A stretch of DNA of 64,000 nucleotides from Hyphomicrobiales bacterium. Lineage in GTDB: Bacteria; Pseudomonadota; Alphaproteobacteria; Rhizobiales; Rhizobiaceae. The notes beneath the pieces were generated by a model. The model was not told the origin of the DNA. It was given only the letters and a program-made list of their open reading frames with translations, and ran no database searches. The stretch covers positions 524,131 through 588,130 of the forward strand of contig UICE01000004.1 of the NCBI GenBank assembly GCA_900471815.1, in the 5' to 3' direction. The position numbers were made by a program, and so were the translations under genes. Below are positions 24,920-33,869 of the stretch, piece after piece (positions within the stretch are counted from its first letter, which is position 1; each line of letters opens with the position of its first letter).

Positions 24920-25549
24920 ATGCAGTTTGACTTTACAACATTGGAACCGGACAGCCGGTATCGCCTGCTGACCAACTTTATCGGTCCACGGCCAATTGCA
25001 TTGGTCACCACCCGCTCGCAAGCGGGACACAGCAATGCGGCTCCGATGAGCTTCTTCAATGTTTTCTCCCATGATCCGGCGATCGTGGTTCTTGGTGTGC
25101 AACCGCGCCAATCTGGTGAAGAAAAAGACACCATGATCAATATTCGCCGCACCGGCGAGTTCGTTGTCAATATGGTTGATATGACCATAGCCCAGCAAAT
25201 GCTTGTTTGCGGATTGGGCTTTGACAGCGAGATCGATGAATTGGAAATGGCGGGCCTTCAGGCGGAAAAATGCGCCAAGCTCGATGCCAATTATGTGGCC
25301 ACCGCCCCATGCTCCCTTGAATGCCGTGTGGAACGCCTGATCGAGTATCCGCGCCGCGTGCTCATTCTCGGTGAGGTCGTGCACATGCATGTCCGCCGCG
25401 ATTGTCTCGATGCCGAAGGGCGTTATGTCAATCCTGAAGTCTATCAGCCCATCGCCCGCCTTCACGCTGATAATTACATCACATCTGACCGACAGTTCGT
25501 TCTCGAACCCCCGTCAATCTCTGATTTCATTAAATCCCGGCGCGACTGA
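24920..25549 (+). CDS. Flavin reductase domain (FMN-binding split-barrel) protein
   Basis: 209 residues. RYRLLTNFIGPRPIALVTTRS followed by GHSNAAPMSFFNVFSHDPAIVVLGVQ is the signature of the flavin reductase-like FMN-binding split barrel; the Pro-Met-Ser-Phe-Phe segment contacts FMN. The C-terminal half has an EVVHMHV strand and a tail typical of the DIM6/NTAB group. GGGGAGG precedes the ATG. It may supply reduced flavin to a monooxygenase, though none is coded nearby, or act directly as an FMN enzyme on the substrate of this pathway. The racemase gene follows 20 bp downstream. Confidence 0.85.
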   Translation: MQFDFTTLEPDSRYRLLTNFIGPRPIALVTTRSQAGHSNAAPMSFFNVFSHDPAIVVLGVQPRQSGEEKDTMINIRRTGEFVVNMVDMTIAQQMLVCGLGFDSEIDELEMAGLQAEKCAKLDANYVATAPCSLECRVERLIEYPRRVLILGEVVHMHVRRDCLDAEGRYVNPEVYQPIARLHADNYITSDRQFVLEPPSISDFIKSRRD

Positions 25550-25569
25550 CGCGGTGAAGGAACTGAACC

Positions 25570-26310
25570 ATGCATATTCATCTGATTAATCCAAATTCAA
25601 CGGCCTCCATGACTGCCCAGGTGCTTGAGAGCGCAATGCGGGTTGCCAACCCGACAACACGCGTGACTGCCGTCAATCCGCTGGATACACCCGTCAGCAT
25701 CGAGGGCGGCACAGACGAGGCAATGGCGGTTCCGAGCATGTTGTCGGAAATTGTCAAAGGCGAAGCGCAGGGTGTCGACGCCTATGTCATCGCGTGTTTT
25801 GATGATCCGGGGCTGCATGCGGCACGGGAAATTGCGCGTGGTCCTGTTGTGGGCATTTGTCAGGCTGCGGTGCAGGTGGCAATGACGATCAGCCGCCGAT
25901 TTACAGTCATTACCACCTTGCCCCGCTCCATCCCTATCATTGAAGATCTCGTTTCAGCCTATGGCGCTGATCGCCATTGCCGCAATGTTCGTGCAATCGA
26001 CCTGCCGGTGCTTGGGGTGGACAGTGATCCTGCCGAGGCAGAGCGGCTTTTGACCATCCAGATTCATAAGGCGAAGCTGGAAGATCGCGCCGAAGCGATT
26101 GTGCTTGGCTGCGCCGGAATGTCAGCCTTGTGCGAGCGGCTAAGCATTGCGACCGGTCTTACCGTCATTGATGGCGTTACCGCCGCAGTCAAACTCGCCG
26201 AGGCGCTGGTGGGGGCGGGATATGCGACCTCGAAAGTAAACGCCTATGACTTTCCCCGGATCAAAACACCATCTCCAGCCAAGATTGTCGAGCAAGCCTT
26301 GACCAGGTGA
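25570..26310 (+). CDS. Asp/Glu/hydantoin racemase family protein
   Basis: 246 residues of the Asp/Glu/hydantoin racemase family. The start HIHLINPNSTASMT is the typical phosphate/amide-binding NPN strand. The two catalytic cysteines are present in the expected contexts: Cys76 in IACFDDPGL and Cys181 in VLGCAGMSAL, the numbering also reported for rhizobial hydantoin racemase. Such enzymes interconvert D- and L-5-substituted hydantoins or related cyclic ureides by a two-cysteine proton transfer. With two amidohydrolase genes in the same regulon, this points to cyclic ureides or amides as substrates. Aspartate/allantoin-type racemase activity is the alternative. Confidence 0.86.
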   Translation: MHIHLINPNSTASMTAQVLESAMRVANPTTRVTAVNPLDTPVSIEGGTDEAMAVPSMLSEIVKGEAQGVDAYVIACFDDPGLHAAREIARGPVVGICQAAVQVAMTISRRFTVITTLPRSIPIIEDLVSAYGADRHCRNVRAIDLPVLGVDSDPAEAERLLTIQIHKAKLEDRAEAIVLGCAGMSALCERLSIATGLTVIDGVTAAVKLAEALVGAGYATSKVNAYDFPRIKTPSPAKIVEQALTR

Positions 26311-26320
26311 TGGACTGCTC

Positions 26321-26332
26321 ATTGTTGACAAT
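26321..26332 (+). promoter_or_regulatory. GntR-type operator ahead of the MarR-like gene
   Basis: ATTGTTGACAAT, 11 bases after the stop of the racemase gene and 45 bases before the MarR-like ATG. It agrees with the sites at 14125 and 24862 in all positions except the central one. Its presence here suggests that the MarR-like gene belongs to the same regulon and has its own promoter. Confidence 0.7.
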
Positions 26333-26377
26333 ATATCGATAAAATGATGATATAAAGTCATTAAAAGAGGGGCGGAT

Positions 26378-26968
26378 ATGATGACGGCCGGGCCGCAGGA
26401 TAATGATGACGCAGAGAAAGAGCAATTTGCGACAGCACTGCCAAAGCATCTCAAGCCTGTAACGTCAATCGGCCCCATCGTGTCTTCGGCACATCTTGCC
26501 GATGGCGTTTCCCCTGGTCTTTCCGAAGTAGAATATGGTTTGATCCTCGCTTCCCATGCCTTTTCGCGCTGGATGGTTCGATGCATGGCCGCTGCCGGAC
26601 TGCCGGGGCTTTCAGCAACAGAGATTCTCATACTCCATTCGGTACGCCATCGAGACCGGGAAAAGAAGTTGGCGGACATTTGCGTGGTGCTCGATATTGA
26701 AGACACCCATGTCGCCACATACGCCATTCGCAAACTGGAAGCGGCCGGCTTGGTCAGCACCGGTAAAATTGCCAAAGAAAAAACTATCAGGATTACGGAA
26801 AAAGGCTCCGACGCCTGCGCGCGTTATGCCCAGATACGGGAACGCTTATTTGTAGCGTCAACGATCAATGCGCGCCCTGCAGAAGAAACCCTTTCGGAGA
26901 TAGCCGCAGTTCTGCGTTTCCTTTCAGGCGCCTATGATCAGGCATCGCGCGCTGCCACCACGCTGTAA
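26378..26968 (+). CDS. MarR-type winged-helix DNA-binding protein
   Basis: 196 residues. An acidic, probably flexible N-terminus of about 50 residues is followed by a winged-helix region: ASHAFSRWMVRCMAAAGLPGLSATEILILHSVRHRDREKKLADICVVLDIEDTHVATYAIRKLEAAGLVSTGK, then ITEKGSDACARY. This pattern belongs to the MarR superfamily. Ribosome binding site GAGGGG precedes the ATG. The location directly after the racemase gene, with the shared operator upstream, suggests a second regulator of the heterocycle cluster. Its 3' end overlaps a possible small gene on the other strand by 45 bases. Confidence 0.82.
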   Translation: MMTAGPQDNDDAEKEQFATALPKHLKPVTSIGPIVSSAHLADGVSPGLSEVEYGLILASHAFSRWMVRCMAAAGLPGLSATEILILHSVRHRDREKKLADICVVLDIEDTHVATYAIRKLEAAGLVSTGKIAKEKTIRITEKGSDACARYAQIRERLFVASTINARPAEETLSEIAAVLRFLSGAYDQASRAATTL

Positions 26969-27232
26969 GGCTTCCTGTTTTGCGGCGTGCGAATCTGATC
27001 CGGCCGGGTTGATGAAGAAGGTCGTAACCGGTCGCCCGCGTGTTTTGCCCGAATGGATGACCCGGCCCACGACCAACTCCTCATCAATCAATCTGCGAAG
27101 AAGCAACCCAATCGATACGGGATGCAATGACAATCGGTCGGCCAGTTGTTGGCGGGTAAGGCCATCGCTGCTTTCCAGAGCCTTCAAGCATTCCAGAAAC
27201 CGGCCATGATGCAGGGTATTTGCTACTCTCAA
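26924..27232 (-). CDS. Small winged-helix protein, possibly a ROK/MarR-type fragment
   Basis: 102 residues. CLKALESSDGLTRQQLADRLSLHPVSIGLLLRRLIDEELVVGRVIHSGKTRGRPVTTFFINPAG reads as a helix-turn-helix plus wing, with GRPVTTFFINP close to the N-terminal domain ending of ROK repressors. No sugar kinase-like domain follows, so it is either a stand-alone small regulator or the remnant of a larger one. The start is a TTG at 27232 with GAGAAG five bases upstream. Its end overlaps the convergent MarR-like gene by 45 bases, which makes the call less certain. Confidence 0.5.
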   Translation of the reverse strand: MRVANTLHHGRFLECLKALESSDGLTRQQLADRLSLHPVSIGLLLRRLIDEELVVGRVIHSGKTRGRPVTTFFINPAGSDSHAAKQEALQRGGSARCLIIGA

Positions 27233-27600
27233 TAGTCTTCTCGTTACATTGATGAATCACAGGGAAGGGCGGAAAGGAGGCATCAGTGCCTTACAACGCG
27301 TTCCCGCTTTCGGGTCAGGCATCGTTCGGACAAGTTAAACGCTTGTCTGTGAAGTCCATGTGACACGCTCCAAATTCGGGGCGCTTCAGACTCGCAAAAG
27401 CACCCTGCCGGGACCTTTTAAAAAGCGGAACCTGTGCCAATCCCCAAAAAGTCTACCGCTACTGTCCACTTATAGTTGCAAACTCAACCGGCTTGTCTTA
27501 ACGAAAAGATGAGTGGAAGAGTCAAGATTACATTGCGCTTCCAGTGGACGTGGAAAAGGCGGGCAGTGCCCCGCAAGACGTGAATGATAAAGGGTCCCAG
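27233..27600 (+). other. Intergenic region ahead of the siderophore receptor gene
   Basis: About 370 bases without a convincing gene. GACAAG at 27329-27334 and CTTGTC at 27342-27347 form an inverted repeat around TTAAACG, a possible operator. I looked for a cobalamin riboswitch and for Irr/Fur-type boxes and recognise none. A GTG-started extension of the receptor frame to 27544 has no ribosome binding site. Confidence 0.4.
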
Positions 27601-29748
27601 ATGACTGATATGAACGATAAGACGGGATGCGGCTGGCTCGCATCAACCGCCCTTGGCAGCGTGCTGCTGCTGGCATCCGGTGGTATGGTGCAGGCACAAA
27701 CGACGAATGCGGCACCCGGAACGCAACCGGCGGCCAATGGCTCCATCACGCTGGATACGATCGTCATTGATGGCAGCGCCGAAGGCGTCAACGGCATTAT
27801 CGAATCCGATGGTTATGTGGCTAAGTCTGGCCGAACCGCGACAAAAACCGATACGCCCGTGGCGCAGGCACCGGTTTCACTTTCCACAGTCACCCAGAAG
27901 CAGTTGCAGGACATCAAGCCGCAAAATCTCGTCGAAGCGCTGAATTATACGCCCGGTGTACGCGGCGGCCTTTTCGGCGCTGAACCGAGATTCGATGCTT
28001 TCAAGATTCGCGGCATGGATCTGACCTATACGGGTGTATTTCGCGATGGTTTGCGCCAGATCAGCAGTCCCAATGGGCTGTTCCGGCTCGAACCCTATGG
28101 TTTGGAGGCGATCACGACCTTGAAGGGGCCGGCAGCTTCAATCTATGGAGCGAGCAGTTCGGGCGGGATCGTGGATGTTGTTTCGAAACGACCGACAGAA
28201 GAAAGACTCCGCGAGGTCGAGATCCAATATGGTTCCTATGGCCGGGTGCAGGGTGCCTTTGATTTTTCAGGGCCGGTCAATGCGGACAATACGCTTCTCT
28301 ACCGCCTGACTGGCGTTGCCCGTGACGCGCGAAATGAGATCGATGCGGTCAAGGACGACCGGCTGTTCATAGCGCCTGCTTTGACATGGCAACCGGATGA
28401 CGGCACGAAACTGACCGTTCTGGGCGAATATATGGATAGCACGACCGGTGGAACGTGGGGCTACATCAATAAATATGGTCCGGGCGGCACTTCCATAGGC
28501 GCGACGCCTGAATATGGCGGCGATGCCCGGTTCAATGATTTCAGCCAGAAGCAATGGCGCATAGGCTATGAGCTGGAACAGGCACTCAGCGATTCGGTGA
28601 CACTTCACCACAAGCTGCGCTACTCGGACCTTTCCATGCGTCAGGAATGGGTCTTCGAGAATTTTCCCGGTCTTGGCTATGAGGACAATAGCGGCCTCGC
28701 GACCGACACTTATCTGAAGAGCGATTTCGACACCGGAGCGCTCGAGCATCAACTGGTTACCGGTATTGACTACAGCTATATGAAATATACCGCCCGGCAG
28801 GGCAGCGGGCCGGATAACTTCACCGACGATCATACCTATGTTCCGGAAATCACCTATGAGGAGATGCAGCGGCAGCGGTCCGTCGGCATTTATGCCCAGG
28901 ACCAGATCGCTTATGATGCCTGGCGGCTGACAGCCGGAGTGCGCCATGACTGGGTGGACAGCGAATATACACCCGGCGGCGACAGCTATGCACGCGACGA
29001 CAGCGAAACAACCGCACGTGTCGCGCTTGCCTATGTCACACCATTCGGGCTGACGCCCTATGTCAGTTATGGCACATCATTCGTGGCCAATCCCGGCGTG
29101 ATCCAAACCGTGGGCAGCGTTGCACAGCAGGCGCGCCCGACATTGGGCGAGCAGGTGGAAGTCGGCGTAAAATATGCCGTGCCCGACACCAATATCCTGC
29201 TGACCGCTGCGGTGTTCAACATCGACCAGAAGAATGCCACGGTTTACGAAACCTCGTCGGGCACCAATCTGCTCAGGCAGCTCGATCTCAAATCCCGCGG
29301 CTTCGAGCTTGAGGCGACAGCGTCGATGGATAATGGGCTGAGCTTCATCGCCGCCTATTCCTATAATGATGTCGAGATAACCCGGCTGACGCCGGAGACA
29401 GAGGGCAAGACGCTTAATTCCTCCCCCTATCACACAGCCTCGCTTTGGGTGAATTACGACTTCCAGGATGGGCCGCTGGACGGGCTCGGAGTCGGGGCAG
29501 GCGTGCGCTATGTCGGTTCGAGTTTCGGCGATAATGTCCATACACCGGTGCTCGACAACAAGGACCGAACCTTTGTCGATGCCTCCATCCGCTATGATTT
29601 CGGCAAGCTGGATTCAGCCCTCGAAAATGTTCGCCTGCAGGTCAATGCGACCAATCTCCTCAATGAGGTCAAGCAAATCTGCACCACCGGTTTCTGCTAT
29701 TTCGATGAAGGCAGGAAGGTCGTTGCCAGCATGCGGTACCGTTTCTGA
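27601..29748 (+). CDS. TonB-dependent siderophore receptor
   Basis: 715 residues from the ATG at 27601. A signal peptide is visible ([21 protein letters not shown]). After a linker comes the plug: [50 protein letters not shown] and [20 protein letters not shown], as in ferric-hydroxamate-type receptors such as FhuA and FiuA. The rest is a 22-strand barrel with aromatic-rich strands and the terminal Phe (ASMRYRF) needed for outer-membrane assembly. Its stop overlaps the start of the permease gene (TGATG). Together they form a receptor-permease pair for siderophore uptake, energised by a TonB such as the one at the left edge of the window. Confidence 0.92.
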   Translation: MTDMNDKTGCGWLASTALGSVLLLASGGMVQAQTTNAAPGTQPAANGSITLDTIVIDGSAEGVNGIIESDGYVAKSGRTATKTDTPVAQAPVSLSTVTQKQLQDIKPQNLVEALNYTPGVRGGLFGAEPRFDAFKIRGMDLTYTGVFRDGLRQISSPNGLFRLEPYGLEAITTLKGPAASIYGASSSGGIVDVVSKRPTEERLREVEIQYGSYGRVQGAFDFSGPVNADNTLLYRLTGVARDARNEIDAVKDDRLFIAPALTWQPDDGTKLTVLGEYMDSTTGGTWGYINKYGPGGTSIGATPEYGGDARFNDFSQKQWRIGYELEQALSDSVTLHHKLRYSDLSMRQEWVFENFPGLGYEDNSGLATDTYLKSDFDTGALEHQLVTGIDYSYMKYTARQGSGPDNFTDDHTYVPEITYEEMQRQRSVGIYAQDQIAYDAWRLTAGVRHDWVDSEYTPGGDSYARDDSETTARVALAYVTPFGLTPYVSYGTSFVANPGVIQTVGSVAQQARPTLGEQVEVGVKYAVPDTNILLTAAVFNIDQKNATVYETSSGTNLLRQLDLKSRGFELEATASMDNGLSFIAAYSYNDVEITRLTPETEGKTLNSSPYHTASLWVNYDFQDGPLDGLGVGAGVRYVGSSFGDNVHTPVLDNKDRTFVDASIRYDFGKLDSALENVRLQVNATNLLNEVKQICTTGFCYFDEGRKVVASMRYRF

Positions 29749-30998
29749 TGGCGAAATTATCCAATCCTTCTCCGGTACTGGTCTTTGTCGCAGTTGGCGG
29801 CCTTTATGTGGCGCAGAGCGTTATTGGCGGGTTGACGATGCTGGGACTCCCGGCGGTGTTGCGGGACCAGGGTCTACCACTTGACCAGATCGGACTTTTA
29901 TATCTGACGGTCCTGCCATGGGCGTTAAAATTCCTCTGGTCACCCTATGTAGAGCGATACAGACTGCCGCCGGTCGGGCGCAATAGATCGCAATTGATCG
30001 TGCTCGTCGGAGGACTTCTTTGCGCGGCCGGTCTTGCCGCCATGGGGTTGATCGGACCTTCACCGCTGATGCCGGTATTGTTCTGCCTGACATTCATTGC
30101 CTTCATAACCTCAACCGTGGACATAGCCTGCGATGGCTATGCGGTGGAATCGCTGGCAAAGGAACATCATGGCTGGGGAAACGCCGCCCAGGTTGGCGGC
30201 GCCTATCTCGGTTCCGCAATCGGAGCAGGGCTGTTTCTCGTTCTCGTTGACAGGATGGGCTGGAGCCCAGCGGTATATCTTATGGCGCTTGGGGTGCTTG
30301 TTCTCGGCCTGCCTTTCATTTTCGGGCCACCCGCGCGTTCGGTCGTCGAGATTCGCGATCATGCTCCGTCATTGATGGTGGCGCTGCGACGCCCGCAGAT
30401 CAGAAAGGGCCTTCTGATCGCGGCGATTTACGTTGCTGCACAGAAATGGGGACTATCCATGCTTGGTCCCTTCCTCATCGATTATGGTTTCGATCTTGCG
30501 ACGATAGGGGTTTTGAATGGCCTTGGGAGCATGCTGGTTGGTTTCGGCGGGGCTCTTCTTGGCGGCGCGCTCGTTCGACTATGGGGAGCAAGCTTTGTGC
30601 TGATCCTGACGATCCTCGTGCAGGCCGCTCTGCTTTTCGCCTTCGCTTTCTTCAATTTCGGTGGCACCGCATCAAAGCCCGTTATCATCGCGGTTGCCAT
30701 TGCCAGTTCCTCCGGCGTGATGTCGATCGGTTTCGTAGCCCTCTATTCGCAGTTCATGGGCTGGTCTGATCCGAAACAGGCCGGCGTCGACTTTACGCTT
30801 TTCCAGTGCATGGACGGGATGGTCAGTATGGTAGGAGGCCTCGGTGCCGGTTGGATCGCCGAGCATCTGGGCTATACGGTCTTCTTTTCGATCGCAGCGG
30901 GGATTGCCGTCGCTTCTGCTCCGGCCATATTCTGGCTGATGAGCAAAAGCGACGTGGCTATTCCAAGGCTCGCCTTCAAGTCGTCCGGGTCGACGTGA
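29748..30998 (+). CDS. MFS siderophore permease (RhtX/FptX type)
   Basis: 416 residues with about twelve membrane helices. [59 protein letters not shown] is the characteristic start of the RhtX/FptX family of inner-membrane siderophore permeases, also related to AmpG. RhtX carries rhizobactin 1021 and FptX pyochelin as single-polypeptide permeases, replacing an ABC importer. The ATG overlaps the receptor stop. Its 3' end overlaps the convergent sugar ATPase gene by 23 bases. The siderophore ligand is unknown. Confidence 0.88.
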   Translation: MAKLSNPSPVLVFVAVGGLYVAQSVIGGLTMLGLPAVLRDQGLPLDQIGLLYLTVLPWALKFLWSPYVERYRLPPVGRNRSQLIVLVGGLLCAAGLAAMGLIGPSPLMPVLFCLTFIAFITSTVDIACDGYAVESLAKEHHGWGNAAQVGGAYLGSAIGAGLFLVLVDRMGWSPAVYLMALGVLVLGLPFIFGPPARSVVEIRDHAPSLMVALRRPQIRKGLLIAAIYVAAQKWGLSMLGPFLIDYGFDLATIGVLNGLGSMLVGFGGALLGGALVRLWGASFVLILTILVQAALLFAFAFFNFGGTASKPVIIAVAIASSSGVMSIGFVALYSQFMGWSDPKQAGVDFTLFQCMDGMVSMVGGLGAGWIAEHLGYTVFFSIAAGIAVASAPAIFWLMSKSDVAIPRLAFKSSGST

Positions 30999-32061
30999 TG
31001 GCCAATTCTGTCTCGTAGTCAAAGAGGTGGAGATTGTCCGCAGAAATATGCAGGCGGACTTTCTCACCTTTGCCGTTTCCGGGTCTGCCGCTATGGGCCA
31101 TGATTACCGGCTGGTCAGCAACATCGAGGACGACGAAAGTCATGCTGCCGGTGGATTCGATGCCGGTTACAACGGCATCAATTGCCACATCGTTCGAACT
31201 CGCGTGAAGCGAGAGATGTTCGGGTCGCATACCGACCCATAATTTCCGGCCCGCCTCGATATGGAAGTTTGACTGGATAGACTGCGTGCTATCCTTGTTG
31301 AAGACGATCTTGCCATCAGCCTCTGCCGTCGCCGGCAGGAAATTCATGGCGGGCGAACCGATGAACCCGGCAACAAATTTATTGCCAGGGTGATCGTAAA
31401 GATCCAGAGGGCTGCCTTGCTGTTCGACCACGCCGGAGCGCATCACCACAACATGATCGGCCATTGTCATTGCCTCGACCTGATCATGGGTGACGTAGAC
31501 AGATGTCGCCTGCAGCCGCTCATGGAGCTTGCGGATTTCCCCGCGCATATGGACCCGCAATGCGGCATCAAGATTGGAAAGCGGTTCGTCGAACAGAAAG
31601 ACCTTCGGATTGCGAACGATGGCCCGGCCCATGGCTACGCGTTGCCGTTGTCCTCCCGACAGCGCCTTGGGCAAACGGTCCAGAAGACCGCCAAGCCCCA
31701 AAGTATCGGCGGCAGCGCGTGTCCGCTCCGAAATTTCATCCTTCGGGCGGCGTTTCAGGCGCATCGAATAGTTCATGTTGCGCTCGACATCCATATGCGG
31801 ATAGAGCGCATATGACTGGAACACCATGGCGACATCGCGCTCGCGCGGCGGTTTGCCGACAACGCTGGTTCCAGCAATGCGCACATCGCCGGAGCTGATC
31901 TTTTCAAGCCCCGCCAGGGTGCGCAGCAATGTCGACTTGCCGCAGCCGGATGGCCCGACCAAGGCGACGAACGAACCCTGCTTTATGGCAATATTGATGT
32001 CCTTGAGTGCATGAAACCCGACATAATGCTTGTTCAGGTGGTCGATCTCGATCTGGAGCAT
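30976..32061 (-). CDS. Sugar ABC transporter ATP-binding protein (UgpC/MsmK type)
   Basis: 361 residues. Walker [10 protein letters not shown] near residue 36, signature LSGGQRQR near 135, Walker [13 protein letters not shown], and the C-terminal OB-fold (TOBE) part with MRPEHLSLH. The order is that of ATPases serving carbohydrate uptake (MalK, UgpC, MsmK). The ATG at 32061 gives the usual start MLQIEID; a GTG five codons earlier overlaps the permease stop (GTGA) and is the alternative. It is the last gene of the sugar operon transcribed from 37073 and overlaps the MFS gene tail-to-tail. Confidence 0.92.
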   Translation of the reverse strand: MLQIEIDHLNKHYVGFHALKDINIAIKQGSFVALVGPSGCGKSTLLRTLAGLEKISSGDVRIAGTSVVGKPPRERDVAMVFQSYALYPHMDVERNMNYSMRLKRRPKDEISERTRAAADTLGLGGLLDRLPKALSGGQRQRVAMGRAIVRNPKVFLFDEPLSNLDAALRVHMRGEIRKLHERLQATSVYVTHDQVEAMTMADHVVVMRSGVVEQQGSPLDLYDHPGNKFVAGFIGSPAMNFLPATAEADGKIVFNKDSTQSIQSNFHIEAGRKLWVGMRPEHLSLHASSNDVAIDAVVTGIESTGSMTFVVLDVADQPVIMAHSGRPGNGKGEKVRLHISADNLHLFDYETELAITSTRTT

Positions 32062-32072
32062 GGTGGTTGACC

Positions 32073-32885
32073 TCACTTGAGCGCGCCGGCGGTGAGACCG
32101 CTGACGATACGTCGTTGCAACAGCATGAAGGCGATAAGGATCGGCGTCACATAGATGGCCGCATATGTCATGATGCCGTTCCAGTCATTGGCCTCCGGAC
32201 CCATGAAGGTCTGCAAACCCACGGTCGCAGTCTGTAGCTCATTCTTGGCGATCAGCGAGCGCGCATAGACATATTCACCAAAGGATTGCAGGAAGATCAG
32301 CACGGAGGTGATCAGGATACCGTTGCGGGCCAATGGCAGCATGATGCGGAAGAAGGCACCGATGCGCGATGACCCGTCGACGAGCGCGGCTTCTTCCAGT
32401 TCTCGTGGTACCTGCACGAAGGTTGCGCGGCACAGCACGATATAAAGAGGTAGCATCTTGGCGGTCTGCGCAAGAATGACTGCAAATCTTGGACTGGCGA
32501 GAAGCCCGATCTGGTTGAACATCACGAATATGGGCGTCACCATCAAGGATGAGGGCAGGACCTGCATCATCAGGATCGCAAACAGAGCCAGATCCATCCA
32601 GATATTGCGTACCCGGGACAGCACATAGGCGCAGCCCGTTCCAAGCATTGTAACGAGAAACGTCACGCCCATGGCGATCAAAAGGGAATTCCAGATATAG
32701 CGGCCCATATCACGGCTCTTCCAGACATTCAGGAAGTTCCATTGCGGATCGCTCGGCCAGAAGGTTGGCGGATAGCGGAAGATTTCCGTACCGCCTTTCA
32801 GCGCTGTCAGATACATCCAGTAGAGCGGGAAGAGATAGATCGCCGTTATAAACAGGCCAATGAGGAGGAGAATCGTGCGTTTCAT
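32073..32885 (-). CDS. Sugar ABC transporter permease (MalG type)
   Basis: 270 residues with six membrane helices. FPLYWMYLTALKGGTEIFRYPP at the N-terminus, the MQVLPSSLMVTPIFVMFNQIGLLASP segment, and the EAA loop VPRELEEAALVDGSSRIGAFFRIMLPLARNGI are the MalG-type marks. It forms the channel with the MalF-type protein encoded nine bases upstream. The ATPase gene follows directly. Confidence 0.92.
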   Translation of the reverse strand: MKRTILLLIGLFITAIYLFPLYWMYLTALKGGTEIFRYPPTFWPSDPQWNFLNVWKSRDMGRYIWNSLLIAMGVTFLVTMLGTGCAYVLSRVRNIWMDLALFAILMMQVLPSSLMVTPIFVMFNQIGLLASPRFAVILAQTAKMLPLYIVLCRATFVQVPRELEEAALVDGSSRIGAFFRIMLPLARNGILITSVLIFLQSFGEYVYARSLIAKNELQTATVGLQTFMGPEANDWNGIMTYAAIYVTPILIAFMLLQRRIVSGLTAGALK

Positions 32886-32894
32886 CTTTCCGTC

Positions 32895-33797
32895 CTAATA
32901 GCTGTGTTCGTGACGGGTGGAGCGGACATAGACTGCCGCTACGATGATGACGAAAATGATCATGAGGACGGAGACGGCGCTGCCGAGCGAGATTTCATAG
33001 GTCTGGAAGGAAAGCTGCCAGGACCAATATTGCGCAACATTGGAACTGTCTGCGGGGCCGCCCTGCGTCAATGCCGCGATCAGGTCGAATTGTTGCAATG
33101 TGAAAATGACGCCGAGAGAAATGACTGCGCCGAGCTGGGCACGCATCAGCGGCAATGTGATGGATCGGAACCGCTCGAAAGGTCCCGCGCCATCAAGTTC
33201 GGCGGCCTCGTAGACATCACGCGGTATGCTTGCAAGCCCCACCGAAAGCAGCAGCATGTTGAACGGGATACCGAGCCAGACATTGGCAATAATAACGGCA
33301 TAGAGAGTGACATCCGGGTCGGAAAGCCAGAAGATGCGCTCGTCCGCAAGCCCCAGCGCGGTCAACGCATAGTTGATGACGCCGAAGTCACCGGCGAAAA
33401 GCCATTTCCAGATGGCACCAACGACAAGAGCCGGCATGATCCATCCGGCAAGAAACAAGCCGCGCAGATAGGTGGCGCCGGGAAAATCCTGCTGGAAGAA
33501 GAGGGCGAGACCGAACCCGATGGATAATTGGAAAACAATCGACAGCACCACAAATTTCAGAGTGTTCCAGAAGACAGAACCGGCGATGGGCTGCGAGAAA
33601 ATATCGTAATAATTTTGCAGGCCGACAAAAGGCCGGTTGAACGAAGTGATCGTGAACATGTCCACGGTCTGCAGCGACATGATAATATTGTAGATGATCG
33701 GAAAAGCCGAGAAGGTGATCAGATAAATGAGGGCTAGCCCGAGCAGCAGGATATCAAAACCGCTGCCGTCCCGGATGGTTCTCATAATGCCTTGCAT
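32895..33797 (-). CDS. Sugar ABC transporter permease (MalF type)
   Basis: 300 residues from the ATG at 33797, which has GGAGG eight bases upstream; a longer frame to 33836 is not supported. Six membrane helices; EAA loop IPRDVYEAAELDGAGPFERFRSITLPLM; the segment WIMPALVVGAIWKWLFAGDFGVINYAL is typical of the MalF class. Partner of the MalG-type protein. A hairpin lies upstream between it and the binding-protein gene. Confidence 0.92.
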   Translation of the reverse strand: MQGIMRTIRDGSGFDILLLGLALIYLITFSAFPIIYNIIMSLQTVDMFTITSFNRPFVGLQNYYDIFSQPIAGSVFWNTLKFVVLSIVFQLSIGFGLALFFQQDFPGATYLRGLFLAGWIMPALVVGAIWKWLFAGDFGVINYALTALGLADERIFWLSDPDVTLYAVIIANVWLGIPFNMLLLSVGLASIPRDVYEAAELDGAGPFERFRSITLPLMRAQLGAVISLGVIFTLQQFDLIAALTQGGPADSSNVAQYWSWQLSFQTYEISLGSAVSVLMIIFVIIVAAVYVRSTRHEHSY

Positions 33798-33827
33798 AGC
33801 GTCCTCCGCTCGCCGCCGAACAAATGG

Positions 33828-33861
33828 GCTTCGCACTTTCGCATGAAGGAAAAAGCGAAGC
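33828..33861 (-). other. Intercistronic inverted repeat after sugar binding-protein gene
   Basis: GCTTCGC at 33828-33834 and GCGAAGC at 33855-33861 are perfect inverse complements separated by 20 bases, in the gap between the binding-protein gene (ends 33870) and the permease gene (starts 33797). It could form a stem in the transcript that protects the binding-protein message; no T run follows. Confidence 0.55.
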
Positions 33862-33869
33862 GCAATTTA

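Noticed and set aside
27233-27600. Cobalamin riboswitch or iron box ahead of the TonB-dependent receptor
   Set aside because: I could not find the conserved cobalamin riboswitch core or a clear Irr/Fur/RirA-type site; only a short inverted repeat is visible.
32742-33527. Plus-strand frame of 261 residues across the two sugar permease genes
   Set aside because: It lies antisense to two clear permeases with EAA loops and has highly charged low-complexity content.
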